Part shown: one piece after another, positions 23,196-34,536 of the stretch
How positions within the stretch are numbered: position 1 is the stretch's first letter
Layout of the letters: each line of letters begins with the position of its first letter
Assembly (NCBI GenBank): GCA_963565915.1
Contig: OY751492.1
Location: 2,108,001 to 2,172,000 of the forward strand
Source of the DNA: Entoloma clypeatum
Taxonomy: Eukaryota > Basidiomycota > Agaricomycetes > Agaricales > Entolomataceae
Direction: 5' to 3'
DNA length: 64,000 bases
Program-made: the position numbers and the translations under genes
The notes under the pieces: generated by a model
Told to the model about the DNA's origin: nothing
Database searches by the model: none
What the model saw: only the letters and a program-made list of their open reading frames with translations

Positions 23196-23567
23196 ATGTC
23201 AAACACCATCGTCACCTCCACCTCCACCACCGACATCAACCCCGCCATTGCCGCCCTCATGAACGAAGCACTCTCCATGAGAGACCAAATCCACACTCTC
23301 GAAACTTCCCTTGCCGACCTCCTCCATCGCCAGATGCATATCCGGCTCCACTCGCTGTCCAACCTACCCGTCGCCCCGAGTCCCAAGGAAAAACAAATTC
23401 TCGGAAACTACACCAGCACCCTCGTAATTGAGAATCGATGTATTCGGCTGGCTATCAAAGGCCTTGAACTCGCCGTAGCCATCAACGAGGAGTTGATATA
23501 TGATTGGAGCCTCAAGGAAAGTCCGAACTGGTCCGATCCCGGCAACAACGAGGGATGGGGACAGTGA
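23196..23567 (+). CDS. Gypsy-B accessory ORF after pol (unknown function)
   Basis: 123 codons between pol and the 3' LTR, in the place where some plant and fungal Gypsy elements carry an extra protein. It is Ser/Thr-rich at the N-terminus, then helical with possible heptads (MRDQIHTLETSLADLLHR). The same segment is conserved, although broken, in the second Gypsy-B copy on the minus strand (33438-33650), including EELIYDW and the Pro/Lys stretch before it. Conservation between copies argues that it is a real element gene. I do not recognise the family. Stop TGA at 23565, 34 bases before the LTR. Confidence 0.55.
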   Translation: MSNTIVTSTSTTDINPAIAALMNEALSMRDQIHTLETSLADLLHRQMHIRLHSLSNLPVAPSPKEKQILGNYTSTLVIENRCIRLAIKGLELAVAINEELIYDWSLKESPNWSDPGNNEGWGQ

Positions 23568-23601
23568 CTCTGTGAGGACACAGAGCTTGGAGAGGGGAAC
23601 A

Positions 23602-24003
23602 TGTTACGGACTCTACGGTATGAGGACCACGTCATATCTTTTATTTATCGGCCCGACTCGGCGCCCTCTTACGAGCTTACTATGTCTAATGTCTACTTTC
23701 GCAACCTTCAATTTCCAGTCTGACTCATTACATTACTTCATTATCCCCTTTAGTATACTTCGCTCCCGCGCTGACTCGCTTTCCGCAGTCAGCTTACTCA
23801 CTGTACATAGCCTTCCGCAGTCGCCTTACTCATGCGCACTGCCTTCCGCAGTACTGACTCATCCGCTACTGCCTATAGTCAGTACCTATATAAACCTCTT
23901 GTACTATAGTAGATTCCTTAGATTTAGCAATCACTTTGCTCTTCACCTTTCCACTTTTCTGCATACTCTGCCCGAACCTTGGAACGGTTTGTTAAGCATA
24001 ACA
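23602..24003 (+). repeat. Gypsy-B 3' LTR
   Basis: TGTTACGGACTC ... GCATAACA, preceded by the purine-rich tract GAGAGGGGAACA and followed by TSD GTCTC (24004-24008). TATATAAA promoter box at about 23888. Confidence 0.95.
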
Positions 24004-25084
24004 GTCTCACAAGATAGAAAAGACTATTGAGCGCCTCTCGCAATGAAGTGTGAAACAAGGAGATGGGTTATATTGGAGTTATCAATGACACTAGCACTGT
24101 CTACCATATGTTGGGGTTTGACCAGAGACATTCTTGCAAGAGGTTTGGTCAACCTGCACCACGCTTCACATCCAAATCGTCCATATCGGGAATATTGAAA
24201 TGACACAGGATGATACAGACCAAGATCGGGTTTGATATGTCATGATCAACATGATCTTATGGCAAGCATTGATAGAGATTGAATCTGATGGGTGGCTTAC
24301 TGAGACGACCCTTAATTGATGCAGCTGATACTTCACAGTAACTAGTCGGCATCATCCCGGGTACATTGCAAAACCAAGATATTGAAATAGTGGTCTCTCC
24401 AGTGCGGCAGAGGTTTGGATATGGAAAGAGGGCGTACCTGTGGCGTTGTCTACCACATGGGCGCATTGAAATGACTTTAGCGAAGGTCACTTGACTGGAT
24501 ACCATTTATTGATACCACATGCAACCTTTTTCTATATTTATTGCTGCTCATGTATAAAATCTCGTAGTTTTGTGGTAGATAGGATAGGTTAGATTGTGCC
24601 CCAGAATTGATAGCATTTGTCTTGTGCATCTGTCGTTGTTTGCGAGTATCATTGAAGCCTCAAGATTGTTTGGTTTGCATCGGAAGTCAGTCGCAATTGT
24701 GTTTTGTGTGTTTGAGAACTTGTCAATCGTCAAATCGTGTTATCTATCGGTCATATTGGTCATTGTCATGTTTATATTTGGTCGAGATCATGTTCGCAAA
24801 GTCTTGTTGGTTCGGATATCACAAACCTTGGTTCATTATCTATTGAGAACTATCTCTAAGTCTTGTTCAAGACTTATTGAGCCATCGCTAAACAAGTTAT
24901 TCAATTGTTGTTTGGAAGAGTCGCATCCTGAGTGATCCCACTCACCACCTCAAACTATATCAATTGAGAAGTACGCATCACGAGACTTGTTCGGTCTTTG
25001 TTGTTGTGTTTGGTGTTTGTGTGTGTGATAGAGATATTGCTCGCGCTCATCCCCAGACTCACTTCCTTTGTTTCAGCGCCATTC
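24004..25084. other. Unassigned sequence with traces of an old reading frame
   Basis: Starts with the Gypsy-B target duplication. A plus-strand frame reads sensibly in patches (GYIGVINDTSTVYHMLGF; later RFGYGKRAYLWRCLPHGR) between stops, and could be the other half of the frame at 1741-1875. From about 24540 the sequence is T/G-rich with small hairpins (AAGTCTT GTTC AAGACTT near 24857). About 24938-25075 is repeated at 63862-64000 on the minus strand. Confidence 0.35.
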
Positions 25085-25300
25085 GGTGGACAGGTAGGTG
25101 GTGGCAGTGGGCGAGTACAGGATGGTGGGCAATGGTTGGGTGTGAGTCAATGCCATTGGGCACAAAGTGGGCATGAGTTGAGGTTGTTAAGCACGAGTTG
25201 ATGGTGTTGGGCACGAGTGGCGGCAGCTGGGCACAAAGGGGGGCTGTTGGGCATGAGTACTGGCTATTGGGTTCAATGCAAGTTGAGGTCATTCAGCATG
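25085..25300. repeat. TTGGGCATGAG minisatellite, copy 1
   Basis: Loose tandem repeats of GTTGGGCACGAGT/TTGGGCATGAGT with 20-30 bp spacing. The same word family makes up 45830-46300 and 47720-48210. Confidence 0.65.
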
Positions 25301-25311
25301 AGTTGAGCTTA

Positions 25312-25660
25312 CATGGTCACTGAGTTGTCTACTAGACAACTCAGTGACCATGTTTCTTTGTTTTCACTTTTGTGGATGGCATTTACACAATGCCATCCTT
25401 CTTCCTTTTGACAAGAGTTTCTTGTCAATACTATTTCATCCCAACGACAATACATTGTCTTCGGCATTCATTCCTTGTGCCTTGCTTCATGGCAAGGCCT
25501 TTGTTATGCCTCACAAGAGGTCTCCTGCAAGTCAACCATGACTGAACCTCGCTGTCTGCGGCATCGTCTGGTACTTCGATTCACGAGATGGATGACAATC
25601 ATTCATCCATCATCTCCATTCTCCATGCCTTGTCTTTGGGCGAGGGTCTCCAGCATTTTG
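25312..25660. repeat. Hairpin chain, left part
   Basis: A run of separate short perfect inverted repeats: 25312-25352 (19-base arms, 3-base loop), 25374-25398 (10-base arms), 25408-25428 (9-base arms, 3-base loop), 25446-25459 (6), 25479-25498 (7), 25530-25543 (5) and 25587-25611 (9). Each has a different arm sequence. CopA copy 3 is inserted at its right end and the chain continues beyond it at 31450. No coding frame is recognisable. Confidence 0.85.
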
Positions 25661-25970
25661 TGTTGAAACTTTTCCCATCACGTAGATTAGATTAGATTAG
25701 ATTACATCACGTGACCTTTACATATCTTCATTACATACTTGTTTGGTTGGTACAAACAGTAGTACGGTATATAAGACCAGGAAACTGTCAATATCAATAA
25801 GTTGTCTCTTGACTCTTAACCGCCTCCATCGCTCTTACCAGCCTCAACCGCTCTCACCAGCCTCACCCTCTCCAATCTATGTAAGTGGTCAGAACGGTAT
25901 CGTAGAGTACTTCCACTGTAGCCGGTTGCTTCAGTACACTTGCGGCTAGCGCCCAGGTGGAACTTCAACA
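25661..25970 (+). repeat. CopA copy 3, 5' LTR
   Basis: TGTTGAAACTTT ... GGAACTTCAACA. TATATAAG box at about 25768. Confidence 0.96.
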
Positions 25971-26332
25971 GGTTATGGGCCCCGGATAGCAGAGGGACTT
26001 GGGAAACGCTGGCAACAGTGAGTACCTGCCCACTCTACCCTGGTTGGCAAAGAACCGATCAAAAGATCTAGGTTCTGAGTCTTACTTCTTCACATATGAA
26101 CCTGGGAACGTCATTACGACAAGTACCTGTCATGAGGCATCCCTAAGGGGATTGACCTAGTACACTCCATGTGGAAACGTTGATCGCACCTTGTACGTTT
26201 CTGACATATAAAGGGCTTTCCCGTGACCGCTATTCCTAAAGGGAATATGTCATAAGGAATCATTTAATTGTTTTCTTAAATCATATTCATAACACATCAC
26301 TGATTGGAAACCCTCTTTTAGATTCATCTAAA

Positions 26333-29300
26333 ATGTCTACCTCTTGTTCTGCCCTCGACACAATCACTGCCTTTGACGGCATCGACTACAGGAGCTGGGC
26401 CGAAAAAATGAAGTCTTACCTCCTCCATCAAGGAGTCTGGCGCCTTGTTTCTGGCGACATCCCCCGCCCTGTCATCGCCGACTTCACCACCACAGTCTCC
26501 ACCCCTGGGGCCACTGCTACTGCTCCCCCTGTGCTGGCCACCACGGTCGACCAGCCCGGCTTCCGCAAGGAAGAAAAAACCTGGATCAGGGACGATGACG
26601 TAGCTCTTGGGGCGATACGCCTGAAGGTCTCCGAGGCAATCAGACGCCACATCAAGGACGCCACTTCCTCGAAAGACGCCTGGAAGTCATTAAAGGATGC
26701 TTACTCCAAGGTATCCCCGGCCGTCATCTTCGGCGACTTCAAGGCCGCCGCCACCTACAAGCTCTCTGGACGCGACCCCGTCCCCGAAATCGAACGCCTG
26801 GGGTCTGTTTTCGCTCGGCTCGCCGATTCGAACTTTGACGTCCCCAATCTGATGCAGGCAATGATCCTGGCAAATGCAATTCCCGACGCCTGGTCGTCAC
26901 TCTCCACCGCCCTCTTCCAGGTCTATGACGCCGATGATTTCACCTACAAGGCCGTCGCCGAAAGCATCATATCAGAGTACCGGCGCAAGTATTCGATTGG
27001 GTCCACTCGTACGTCCAACGAGCAGGCCCGGAAAATTTCCGGGACAAAGCGAAAGGGGCAGGACCCCAAATGGGAAAGGCAACAGAAGCCGAGTACCTCG
27101 CAGAACGATGCTGACGAGCAGCCTAACTCGACCGACCATAGTACCGCTTCTGAAAAGAAGAAGGGAAAAGGACGATGGCACAATCAGAAGAAAAACGCCA
27201 ACATTGCGGACAACGCGTCCGATCATGTGGAAGAAACAGTTGAGTTCGTTGCTCCTGCCATTCACTTCCCTCCTCTTCCGGCACCATCCTTCACCACCAT
27301 CACTGGCCGCGGGAAAATGACAAGTACCGCACAGCCCGATTCCGGAAAAATGCAGTCGCTCCTGCAACGCATGAACCCCCCTCCATCACAGTACACCGGG
27401 CTTCCTTCTGGAAAACCATCCATGTGGAAAAAGAACGACCATGTCCGCAAACTCGCGCGCGGCATTGGTGCTCGCCCCTCAGGATCGAATCTTCGTATCC
27501 TAGATACCATCATCCCTGAAATCGACGAAAGGCCGGCTAAACAGCGTCGCGTAGCCCCGTCGATAGAAGAATCGCTGAAGATGATGGACATAGACCATCA
27601 AAGCGAGCGGATGGGGCCGGAACAATTCGAAGACGGGCTGATCGAACTTGACGGTTCGTCACATTCTTCTCTCAAACTTGACCAAATGGGAAATGCTAAT
27701 AATCACGCACAGACGTTTGAATATATATTAGCCAGTACCGATGCAGATAGTATAGATCTCTTTAGCGATGATCTGTACAAAAAATATACCAAACATTTTG
27801 CGTCCTGCACACACTGCAAAGAGAGAGAACGCGCTCAGTGGATCTTAGATTCCGGTGCATCATTACACTTTACCCATGAGTTTAAAGACTTCGCGTACTA
27901 CAGGCCTCTCAAGGCTAAGCGATTCGTCCAAACAGCTGCAAAGGGAAAGAAACTGGAAATTCTTGGAGTTGGGGCCGTTCCAGTACGGCATACCCTAAAT
28001 GGGGAAATAAAAACCCATCTTCTCCGACCTGTATTCTACATTCCGGACATGGACACACGCCTATTGTCCCTAGGCGTCTTCCTTAATCACGGGTACAAAG
28101 TAGACGGAATGCGTGGAGAAATTAACATCTCCAAAGGACAGAACAAAATACAGTTCTCGCCTCACATTCTCGGACAAACCATTTACTGGTTAGACACTGA
28201 AATACGCTATGACCAAATCCACGCGATCTCTAGCGAAATCACTGTTGAAACCTGGCACAAACGCCTTGGCCACCTGAATGACCAGGCGCTCAATAAGATT
28301 CCCACCAGTACCAAAGGAGTACCCAGAACGTTAGTACGTGAGAAATCACAGGAAAGCTGCACGGGGTGTCTAAAAGGGAAAATGCCGAATCAGTCTTACC
28401 CTAACTCAATGACAAGGGCTGTCAAACCCTTTGATTTGATCCATTCGGACCTGAAACAGATATCCACGGCATCGTACCACAAGTACAAATATTTCCTTAC
28501 CTTTTTGGATGATTTTTCTTCCCATGTCTGGGTCGTCTTGCTCAGGAAAAAGTCAGGCGCCATCACGGCGCTGAAACAATTCCTTGCGATGATCCAGAAT
28601 CAATTCGCCGCCACCCCTAAAAAATGGCGGGTTGATGGAGGTGGAGAATTTGACGAATACAAGGATGTACTTGCCGATCATGGAATTCTGATCGACGTCA
28701 CACTCCCATATCAGCATCAGCAGAATGGTAGAGCAGAACGGATAAATCGAACTCTGTGGGAAAAATCTCAGGCATTGCGTTTCGACGCATGTCTACCGCC
28801 GATGTGGTGGGAATTCTGTTTGGAACATGCAGCATTTCTATACAACAGAACCCCCATGCGGCATCTTGAATGGAAAACCCCTTATTTCAGGGTGACCAAT
28901 GAGATCCCCGACATGTCCAGCATCAGAGTCTTCGGATGCCAAGCATACGTATATATCCCAAAAGAAAAACGCAGAAACTCCCTGGAGTCAAGATCTCGAT
29001 TAATGATTTATCTCGGATCAAAACCAGGGGTCAAAGGATACCGCTTCATGGATCCTGAGACTAACACGATTTTCATGGGTGGGAAAGCTATCTTTGATGA
29101 AAGCAAGTACCCTAGATGTCACATCGACCCTTTGCCAGAAAACCATCCAGAAATGGAAAACCCAGAGCCGGCTGATGAGTTTGAGGATCTCATCCCTGGC
29201 AGCAACGACGACGATAGTCACAATGAAACACCTCAGGACTCAGTTCCCATTGAACAGAATCAACCTGAATCAGACAACGAACTACCTGCCAGTGAGCCTG

Positions 29301-31060
29301 ATGACGAACCGCGAGTACCCACTCCAGAACCCGAGCAAGTACCAGATCGACCGATCAGGGAACGACGAGTTCGGAAAATGCCAGGAAGCATCTATGGGGA
29401 AGACACTCCAGCATCTGATCTTGAAAAATTAGACAGAAGACGGAGATTGGGCGGTCAAACGGCATGGATGAATGACCTTCTGATGGAGGCAATATCAGTC
29501 CAAGTTGGCATCGTTGAAATGTCTCACAAAGACATATACCCTCTTCCAAATAAAGAAGACTGGTATGCGGCTGAACGTAAAGAGCTAGATATGCTCAAAC
29601 GCCGCGGGGTGATCACGGAGCTAGTACCCCTGCCTGAAGGGAGGAAAGCTCTAAGGAACAAATGGGTTTACAATGAAAAATCCGATGGGCGTCTGAAAGC
29701 GCGCCTCGTCGCAAAAGGCTTCTCACAGGTAGAAGGGATCGACTTTGATCAGATCTTCTCACCAGTCGTAAGATATGAAACCATCCGACTAATACTGGCA
29801 TTGACAGCCCTTGAAGGGTGGTTCATGACACTTTTGGACGTCTCATCAGCCTTCCTCTATGGAACGCTCCGTGAAGTCATTTACATGCGACAGCCTGAGG
29901 GCTATATAGTAAAAGGGAAAGAACACCTCGTGTACCAACTATTCAAAGCTCTATATGGACTTAAGCAGGCCGCATTAGCCTGGTGGAGGGAACTTGATTC
30001 CTCCATGAAAAAGCTCGGCTTTGTCCGGCTTCACTCCGATGCGGGAGTGTTCATCCACAAAAGTACCAGCGGGGAAATTGTAATCGCCGTCATCTATGTC
30101 GACGACTCTGCTTTTCTCGGCACAAACCGGGAATATACGCTAGAGAAAAAGAAGGCCTTCATGACCACATGGGAATGTAGGGACCTAGGGCACCTTGTGC
30201 CTGATGGGGAACCGAAAGAATTTCTCTCTATCCAAATAAGGCAACGCGGGAAACGTATCTTCATTGATCAAGTACCTTACCTTGAGAAAATACTCGAACG
30301 AATGGGGATGAGCGAATCTAATGCCACCCATACCCCACTTCCTACGGGCTACAAACCCATGATGTCTGAAGATGAACCCAATGTAGAACTTCGATCAAAG
30401 TACCAATCCGTCATCGGATCACTTCTATATCTAATGATTGGAACAAGGCCAGACATCTGCTTTGCCGTGATCAAAATGTCGCAGTTTTCCGCAAATCCCA
30501 CCAAACACCATTTAGAAGTGGCTAGGGATGTTTGCAGGTATCTGAAAGCGACAAAAAATTACGCAATCATGTATGATGGTGACTCAGGGAAAGGGATCTA
30601 TGCATTCACAGACTCCGATTGGGCGTCAGATGAAAACACGAGGAGGTCTACTACTGGCTTCTTCATATCACTGGCGTCTGGAGCAGTAACATGGGTATCA
30701 TCGGCGCAAAAGACCATCGCCCTCTCTTCCACAGAAGCAGAGTATATGGCGTTATCAGACTGCAGTCGCGCAGCAACATGGCTGAGAAGCATGCTTGCCG
30801 AACTTGGAATGCAGATCGGATCAGTACCGATCTACGGAGATAACAACGGCTCCGTCTTCATCGCATCCAACCCTGTAACTGAGAAGCGATCCAAGCACAT
30901 TGACGTGTGATTCCACTTCGTCAGAGAAAAAGTCTCCGAAGGGATAATTACGGTCGAATTTATTGAAGGAGTGAACAACCCTGCAGACCTCTTAACTAAG
31001 AATCTGGGAAAAATCCTCTTTTCCAAGTTTATCCCGTACTTCGGATTGATAAAAAACTAG
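26333..31060 (+). pseudogene. CopA copy 3 Gag-Pol, nearly intact (one TGA)
   Basis: A frame of 1575 codons from ATG 26333 to TAG 31058-31060, broken only by TGA at 30908-30910, where copy 2 has CGA (KHIDVRF). Order: Gag (1 to about 480), CTHCKERER, protease DSGAS (about 509), TWHKRLGH and CTGCLKGK zinc region, integrase triad HSDLK, WRVDGGGEF and NGRAERINR, acidic/proline linker, RT (NKWVYNEKSDGR, QPEGY, VIYVDDSAFL), RNase H (TDSDWASDENTRR, SSTEAEYMALSDC, DNNGSVFI). The stop removes the last 50 residues, after the RNase H catalytic residues, so a truncated but possibly active polyprotein cannot be excluded. At EKLD it reads RRRR, not the stop found in copies 1 and 2. Confidence 0.95.
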
Positions 31061-31139
31061 GCGAAACAAAGTACCTATATATATATGTATGTGGGAAAAA
31101 GTAAGATGTATTTAGAAATATGTACTAAATATGGGGGGG

Positions 31140-31449
31140 TGTTGAAACTTTTCCCATCACATAGATTAGATTAGATTAGATTACATCACGTGACCTTTAC
31201 ATATCTTCATTACATACTTGTTTGGTTGGTACAAACAGTAGTACGGTATATAAGACCAGGAAACTGTCAATATCAATAAGTTGTCTCTTGACTCTTAACC
31301 GCCTCCATCGCTCTTACCAGCCTCAACCGCTCTCACCAGCCTCACCCTCTCCAATCTATGTAAGTGGTCAGAACGGTATCGTAGAGTACTTCCACTGTAG
31401 CCGGTTGCTTCAGTACACTTGCGGCTAGCGCCCAGGTGGAACTTCAACA
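31140..31449 (+). repeat. CopA copy 3, 3' LTR
   Basis: TGTTGAAACTTT ... GGAACTTCAACA, followed by the TSD TTTTG. Confidence 0.96.
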
Positions 31450-31945
31450 TTTTGGAGCATGGAGGGCACATTCCATGTCCCTGCAGCTTTTGCAGTCATT
31501 TTTCAACAGCTTCCTCTTGTGGTTTCTGAACCACATGTTTGTCATTGCGACAAACATCCTTTATGATTGGAGAGGCATCTATTGACTGCCTCCTCCCCTA
31601 TCCACTGCGACGACAACAGCATTTACGCCGGCATCCCTCCATCTTGTTGTGGAGGTTGTTACTGCCACCTTTGCTGGGAAAAAGGGAATGAGGAATCTCC
31701 TCGTTCTTGCCCTGATGTGCCCTGATGTGCACATTGTTTTGGAACAACAATGCTTGTCGTTCTCGCCCCCAGCTACTGCTGAATGAGGATTGTCAGTGCA
31801 GGGGTGCAGTCCATGGCCCTTGCAAGGTTGGTATCCAACCTGACCTCCACCATGATGAGCAGTCCGCTTTCGTCATAGTTTTCTTCACCTTTGGCTTTGT
31901 TGTGGGTTGTACACCACAATGTTCTTGTTGTGCTGGGCGAGGTTT
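31450..31945. repeat. Hairpin chain, right part
   Basis: Continuation of 25312-25660 after CopA copy 3. Inverted repeats at 31458-31477 (6-base arms), 31481-31495 (5), 31518-31535 (7), 31535-31557 (9), 31572-31592 (6), 31636-31655 (6), 31690-31702 (5), 31732-31752 (7), 31826-31840 (6, loop TAT) and 31900-31919 (6). Two of them abut without spacer. The right limit is the Gypsy-B copy 2 LTR at 31946. Confidence 0.8.
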
Positions 31946-32289
31946 TGTTATGCTTAACAAACCATTCCAAGGTTCGGGCAGAGTATGCAGGAAGTGGAAA
32001 GGCAAAGAGCAATGTGATTGCTAAATCTAAGGAATGTAGCTATGATACATGAGGTTTATATAGTACTGACTATGAGTCAGTAACTGCGGAAGGCAGTGCA
32101 CATGAGTAAGATAACTGCGGACTAAGTAATACTACTGCAGAGCTGAGTAAGGCTACTGCAGACTGAGTGATACTGGGAATCTAAGGGAGCAAAAGTAGGT
32201 ATTAGACATAGTGTATTCATAAGAGAGCGCCGAGTCGGGATGATAAGTAAAAGAGATGATGTGGTCTGCATACCGTAGAGTCCGTAACA
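31946..32289 (-). repeat. Gypsy-B copy 2, 3' LTR (diverged)
   Basis: Minus strand starts TGTTACGGACTCTACGGTAT at 32289 and ends AGCATAACA at 31946. About 60 bp shorter than the 402-bp LTR and clearly diverged. The adjacent internal bases 32290-32337 contain the purine tract (GAAGGGGGGAACA) and the sequence preceding it in copy 1. Confidence 0.88.
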
Positions 32290-32337
32290 TGTTCCCCCCT
32301 TCAAGCTCTGTGTCCTCACAGAGTCATTGTCCCCATC

Positions 32338-33437
32338 TGTAAGGGCAAGCCCCTAGAGGATTAGAGACCTTAGCAAGGAAGTCATTCCTTCTATCCTTGT
32401 TTCTTTCTGTTCCTCGACTCTGCCCATACAATGTCAAGACAATCCTCCTTTTTGTTGACTGCTCTCGCAACTCCATCACCCTCCTATAACCTCCGATGCT
32501 GCTCCGATCTACTCCGAAATCTCTCCACCTGTTCCGACTCTCCTCCATCCACCCCCACTGGGTTCCAATGTTCCGAAGCCTTGTTCAGGATAGTTCCCTC
32601 TGATGGATTTCCATCCATCTTACTGTAAGGGCAACATCGCTTTCATTGGTTTCACTAACACCAAGGTCCATCTTACCCTCCGTATTTCTATATCCTGGTA
32701 CCTCCATCGGAGCTCCGCACTCCTCCGATATAGCTCCGCACTTTTCCGACGTAGCTCCGCACTTCCTGCACACTTGACACTGTCGTTTCTCCATCGGAGC
32801 TCCACATTTCTCCATGCCCAGCAATACAGGCAATATCCCTTCCCTTCTCCTTTCTTCTCCCTTTCGCATTCTCTTTCCACCACCTCCGACGGTTTCCGAT
32901 GATCTCCGACGATTCCCAACATACCTCCGACCCTCCGGTTATCGGACTTCTAGATGTGGTGCGTTTATTACTTACACTTACTATACTTTACATTTTCCTT
33001 TTCCTTTCCAAACACCTCCGACATATCTCCGATATTCCGACGGCCTGTTCTCCGCCCTTCGGTCTTTCAACATGACCTTATTACTTCAAGTCCATGCACG
33101 GTACGATACATCACTTATATATTTATCTCTTCAACCCCCATCTCTGACGTCCTCTGATCCGCTCCAAAATGCGGAGCGGATATCTTATTTCAAATATTCC
33201 TACTATTTCATATATTCTCATTGCCGTTCCGCTTCCATTTCCAATTCCCTTTTTCTATATATCTGCTTCGGTTGCAGGGGATTCCTTGAGTTTTCTCTTT
33301 GGATCTCCCATGCAAGGTACGATATATTGTTGTTTAGTAGTCTTTAATCTAACCTTTGGATCTCCCTTGCAAGTCGTCCGACATTGGAGTCGCTTCGGAG
33401 CACTTCGGAGTTGTTGGATCGTAAGGTCGCCCTTACA
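32338..33437 (+). repeat. LTR-C solo LTR (1.1 kb) inserted in Gypsy-B copy 2
   Basis: TGTAAGGGCAAGCCCC ... GGTCGCCCTTACA, flanked by TSD CCATC (32333-32337 and 33438-33442). Its ends and last 150 bp (including the duplicated CTTGCAAGGGAGATCC box) match the Gypsy-A LTR, but the middle is about 650 bp longer and rich in TCCGA/TCGGA, with short tandem repeats around GCGGAGCT. A second copy with its own TSD is at 57447-58523. No internal element is attached, so both are solo LTRs. Confidence 0.9.
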
Positions 33438-33655
33438 CCATCCTTCATTGTTGTTGGGATCGGACCAGTTCGGACTCTCCTTGAGGCTCCAATCATATAT
33501 CAGCTTTTCATTGATGGCAATGGCGAGCTCGAGGCCTTTGATAGCCAGCCGAATATGTCAATTTTTGATAACAAGGGTGCTGGTGTAATTCCCGAGAATT
33601 TGTTTCTCCTCAGGGCTGGGGGCGATGGGGAGGTTGGACAGCAAATGAAGCCAGA
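33438..33655 (-). pseudogene. Gypsy-B copy 2, accessory ORF remnant
   Basis: The complement matches about 23340-23565 (for example GATTGGAGCCTCAAGGA, CGGCTGGCTATCAAAGG). It ends abruptly near 33655, where Gypsy-D sequence begins. Frame disrupted by LTR-C and small changes. Confidence 0.75.
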
Positions 33656-33662
33656 TATGCAT

Positions 33663-34536
33663 TGTTATGATCATATTTTCACTTTTCACTTTATCTCATC
33701 TTATTTCGATCTTATCTTATCTACATCATATCATACATGAGGACATCTTATCAATCGTGCAGCATGACACTGCCTCAACGCTGCCTCATGGTATTTACAT
33801 ATATAAGTAGGGTACTTTCACTTGTATTCGATAGCTTGTTCTCTTGAGATTCCCGCTGGGTCTCTTGGCAATACAGCCCCTTCCTCATCTTTCCACATTC
33901 CTCACTCTAAGTTTCTAAGTTTGGGCTCGCAACGTCGTTTGACTTAGCATCACCTCAACAGAAGAACAAGCTCTTTCTACTCGCCCGCCCAAACACACAC
34001 TTCCTACTCCATCCTCACTATCCCCGCCGTTTCGCACTTTTGCATTAAAAGTCGCACTTTGTTATTACATGTGGACCCTAGCGTTAAGGGGGACCTCCTG
34101 GACTTCAGGGATAAGAAGAGAAACACTTGGTACACCCATTATAACTAGTGTTGCCATTCGAGACACACAGGGAAACGTTGAGCCCGTCCTGTGTTGAGGT
34201 GACCAAAGGCCAACACATCTAACCTTCGGGGAAGTTGCTGGCATGTGTAATGGTTTGGAAGAGAAGACCGTACACATCTAGTTCGCAAAAGGTGTTCCAA
34301 TCCCCGACTCCTCAACATCTCGATTCAACCAGTCCAGCGCGCGTAGGGGTATTGACTGCATGGACTTCATCTTTCCCAGATCTTCCTCTATTCGGGCATC
34401 CCAACTGCCTGGGTAGACAGATTGTTCTTTGGGTTTTATTTCCAGATTTTTTTTCGCCTAAGCGTCAGAACAGGGTTGTGCGCCCAATGTAAGGTACTAT
34501 TGTTCAAACCAAAACACCCCCCGTCAGAACACCATC
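33663..34536 (+). repeat. Gypsy-D putative 5' LTR and leader
   Basis: Starts TGTTATGATC and contains ATATATAAG near 33799. Untranslated leader runs up to a gag start at 34537. The LTR 3' border is not clear (CACCTCAACA at about 33960 or TTATTACA at about 34071 are candidates). There is no second LTR to compare, because the rest of the element was replaced by Gypsy-A copy 2. Confidence 0.45.

Larger units (their letters stand above)
25661..31449 (+). mobile_element. CopA copy 3, complete Ty1/Copia element (5789 bp)
   Basis: LTRs of 310 bp at both ends with TSD TTTTG (25656-25660 and 31450-31454). I can find a single LTR difference (ACGTAG against ACATAG, a CpG transition), so this is the youngest of the three copies. 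The primer-binding site GGTTATGGGCCCC follows the 5' LTR and the polypurine tract ATGGGGGGG precedes the 3' LTR. Confidence 0.97.

Noticed and set aside
25312..31945. CRISPR-like array or tRNA cluster as explanation of the hairpin chain
   Set aside because: Arms differ from hairpin to hairpin, there is no constant repeat or spacer length, and none folds as a tRNA.
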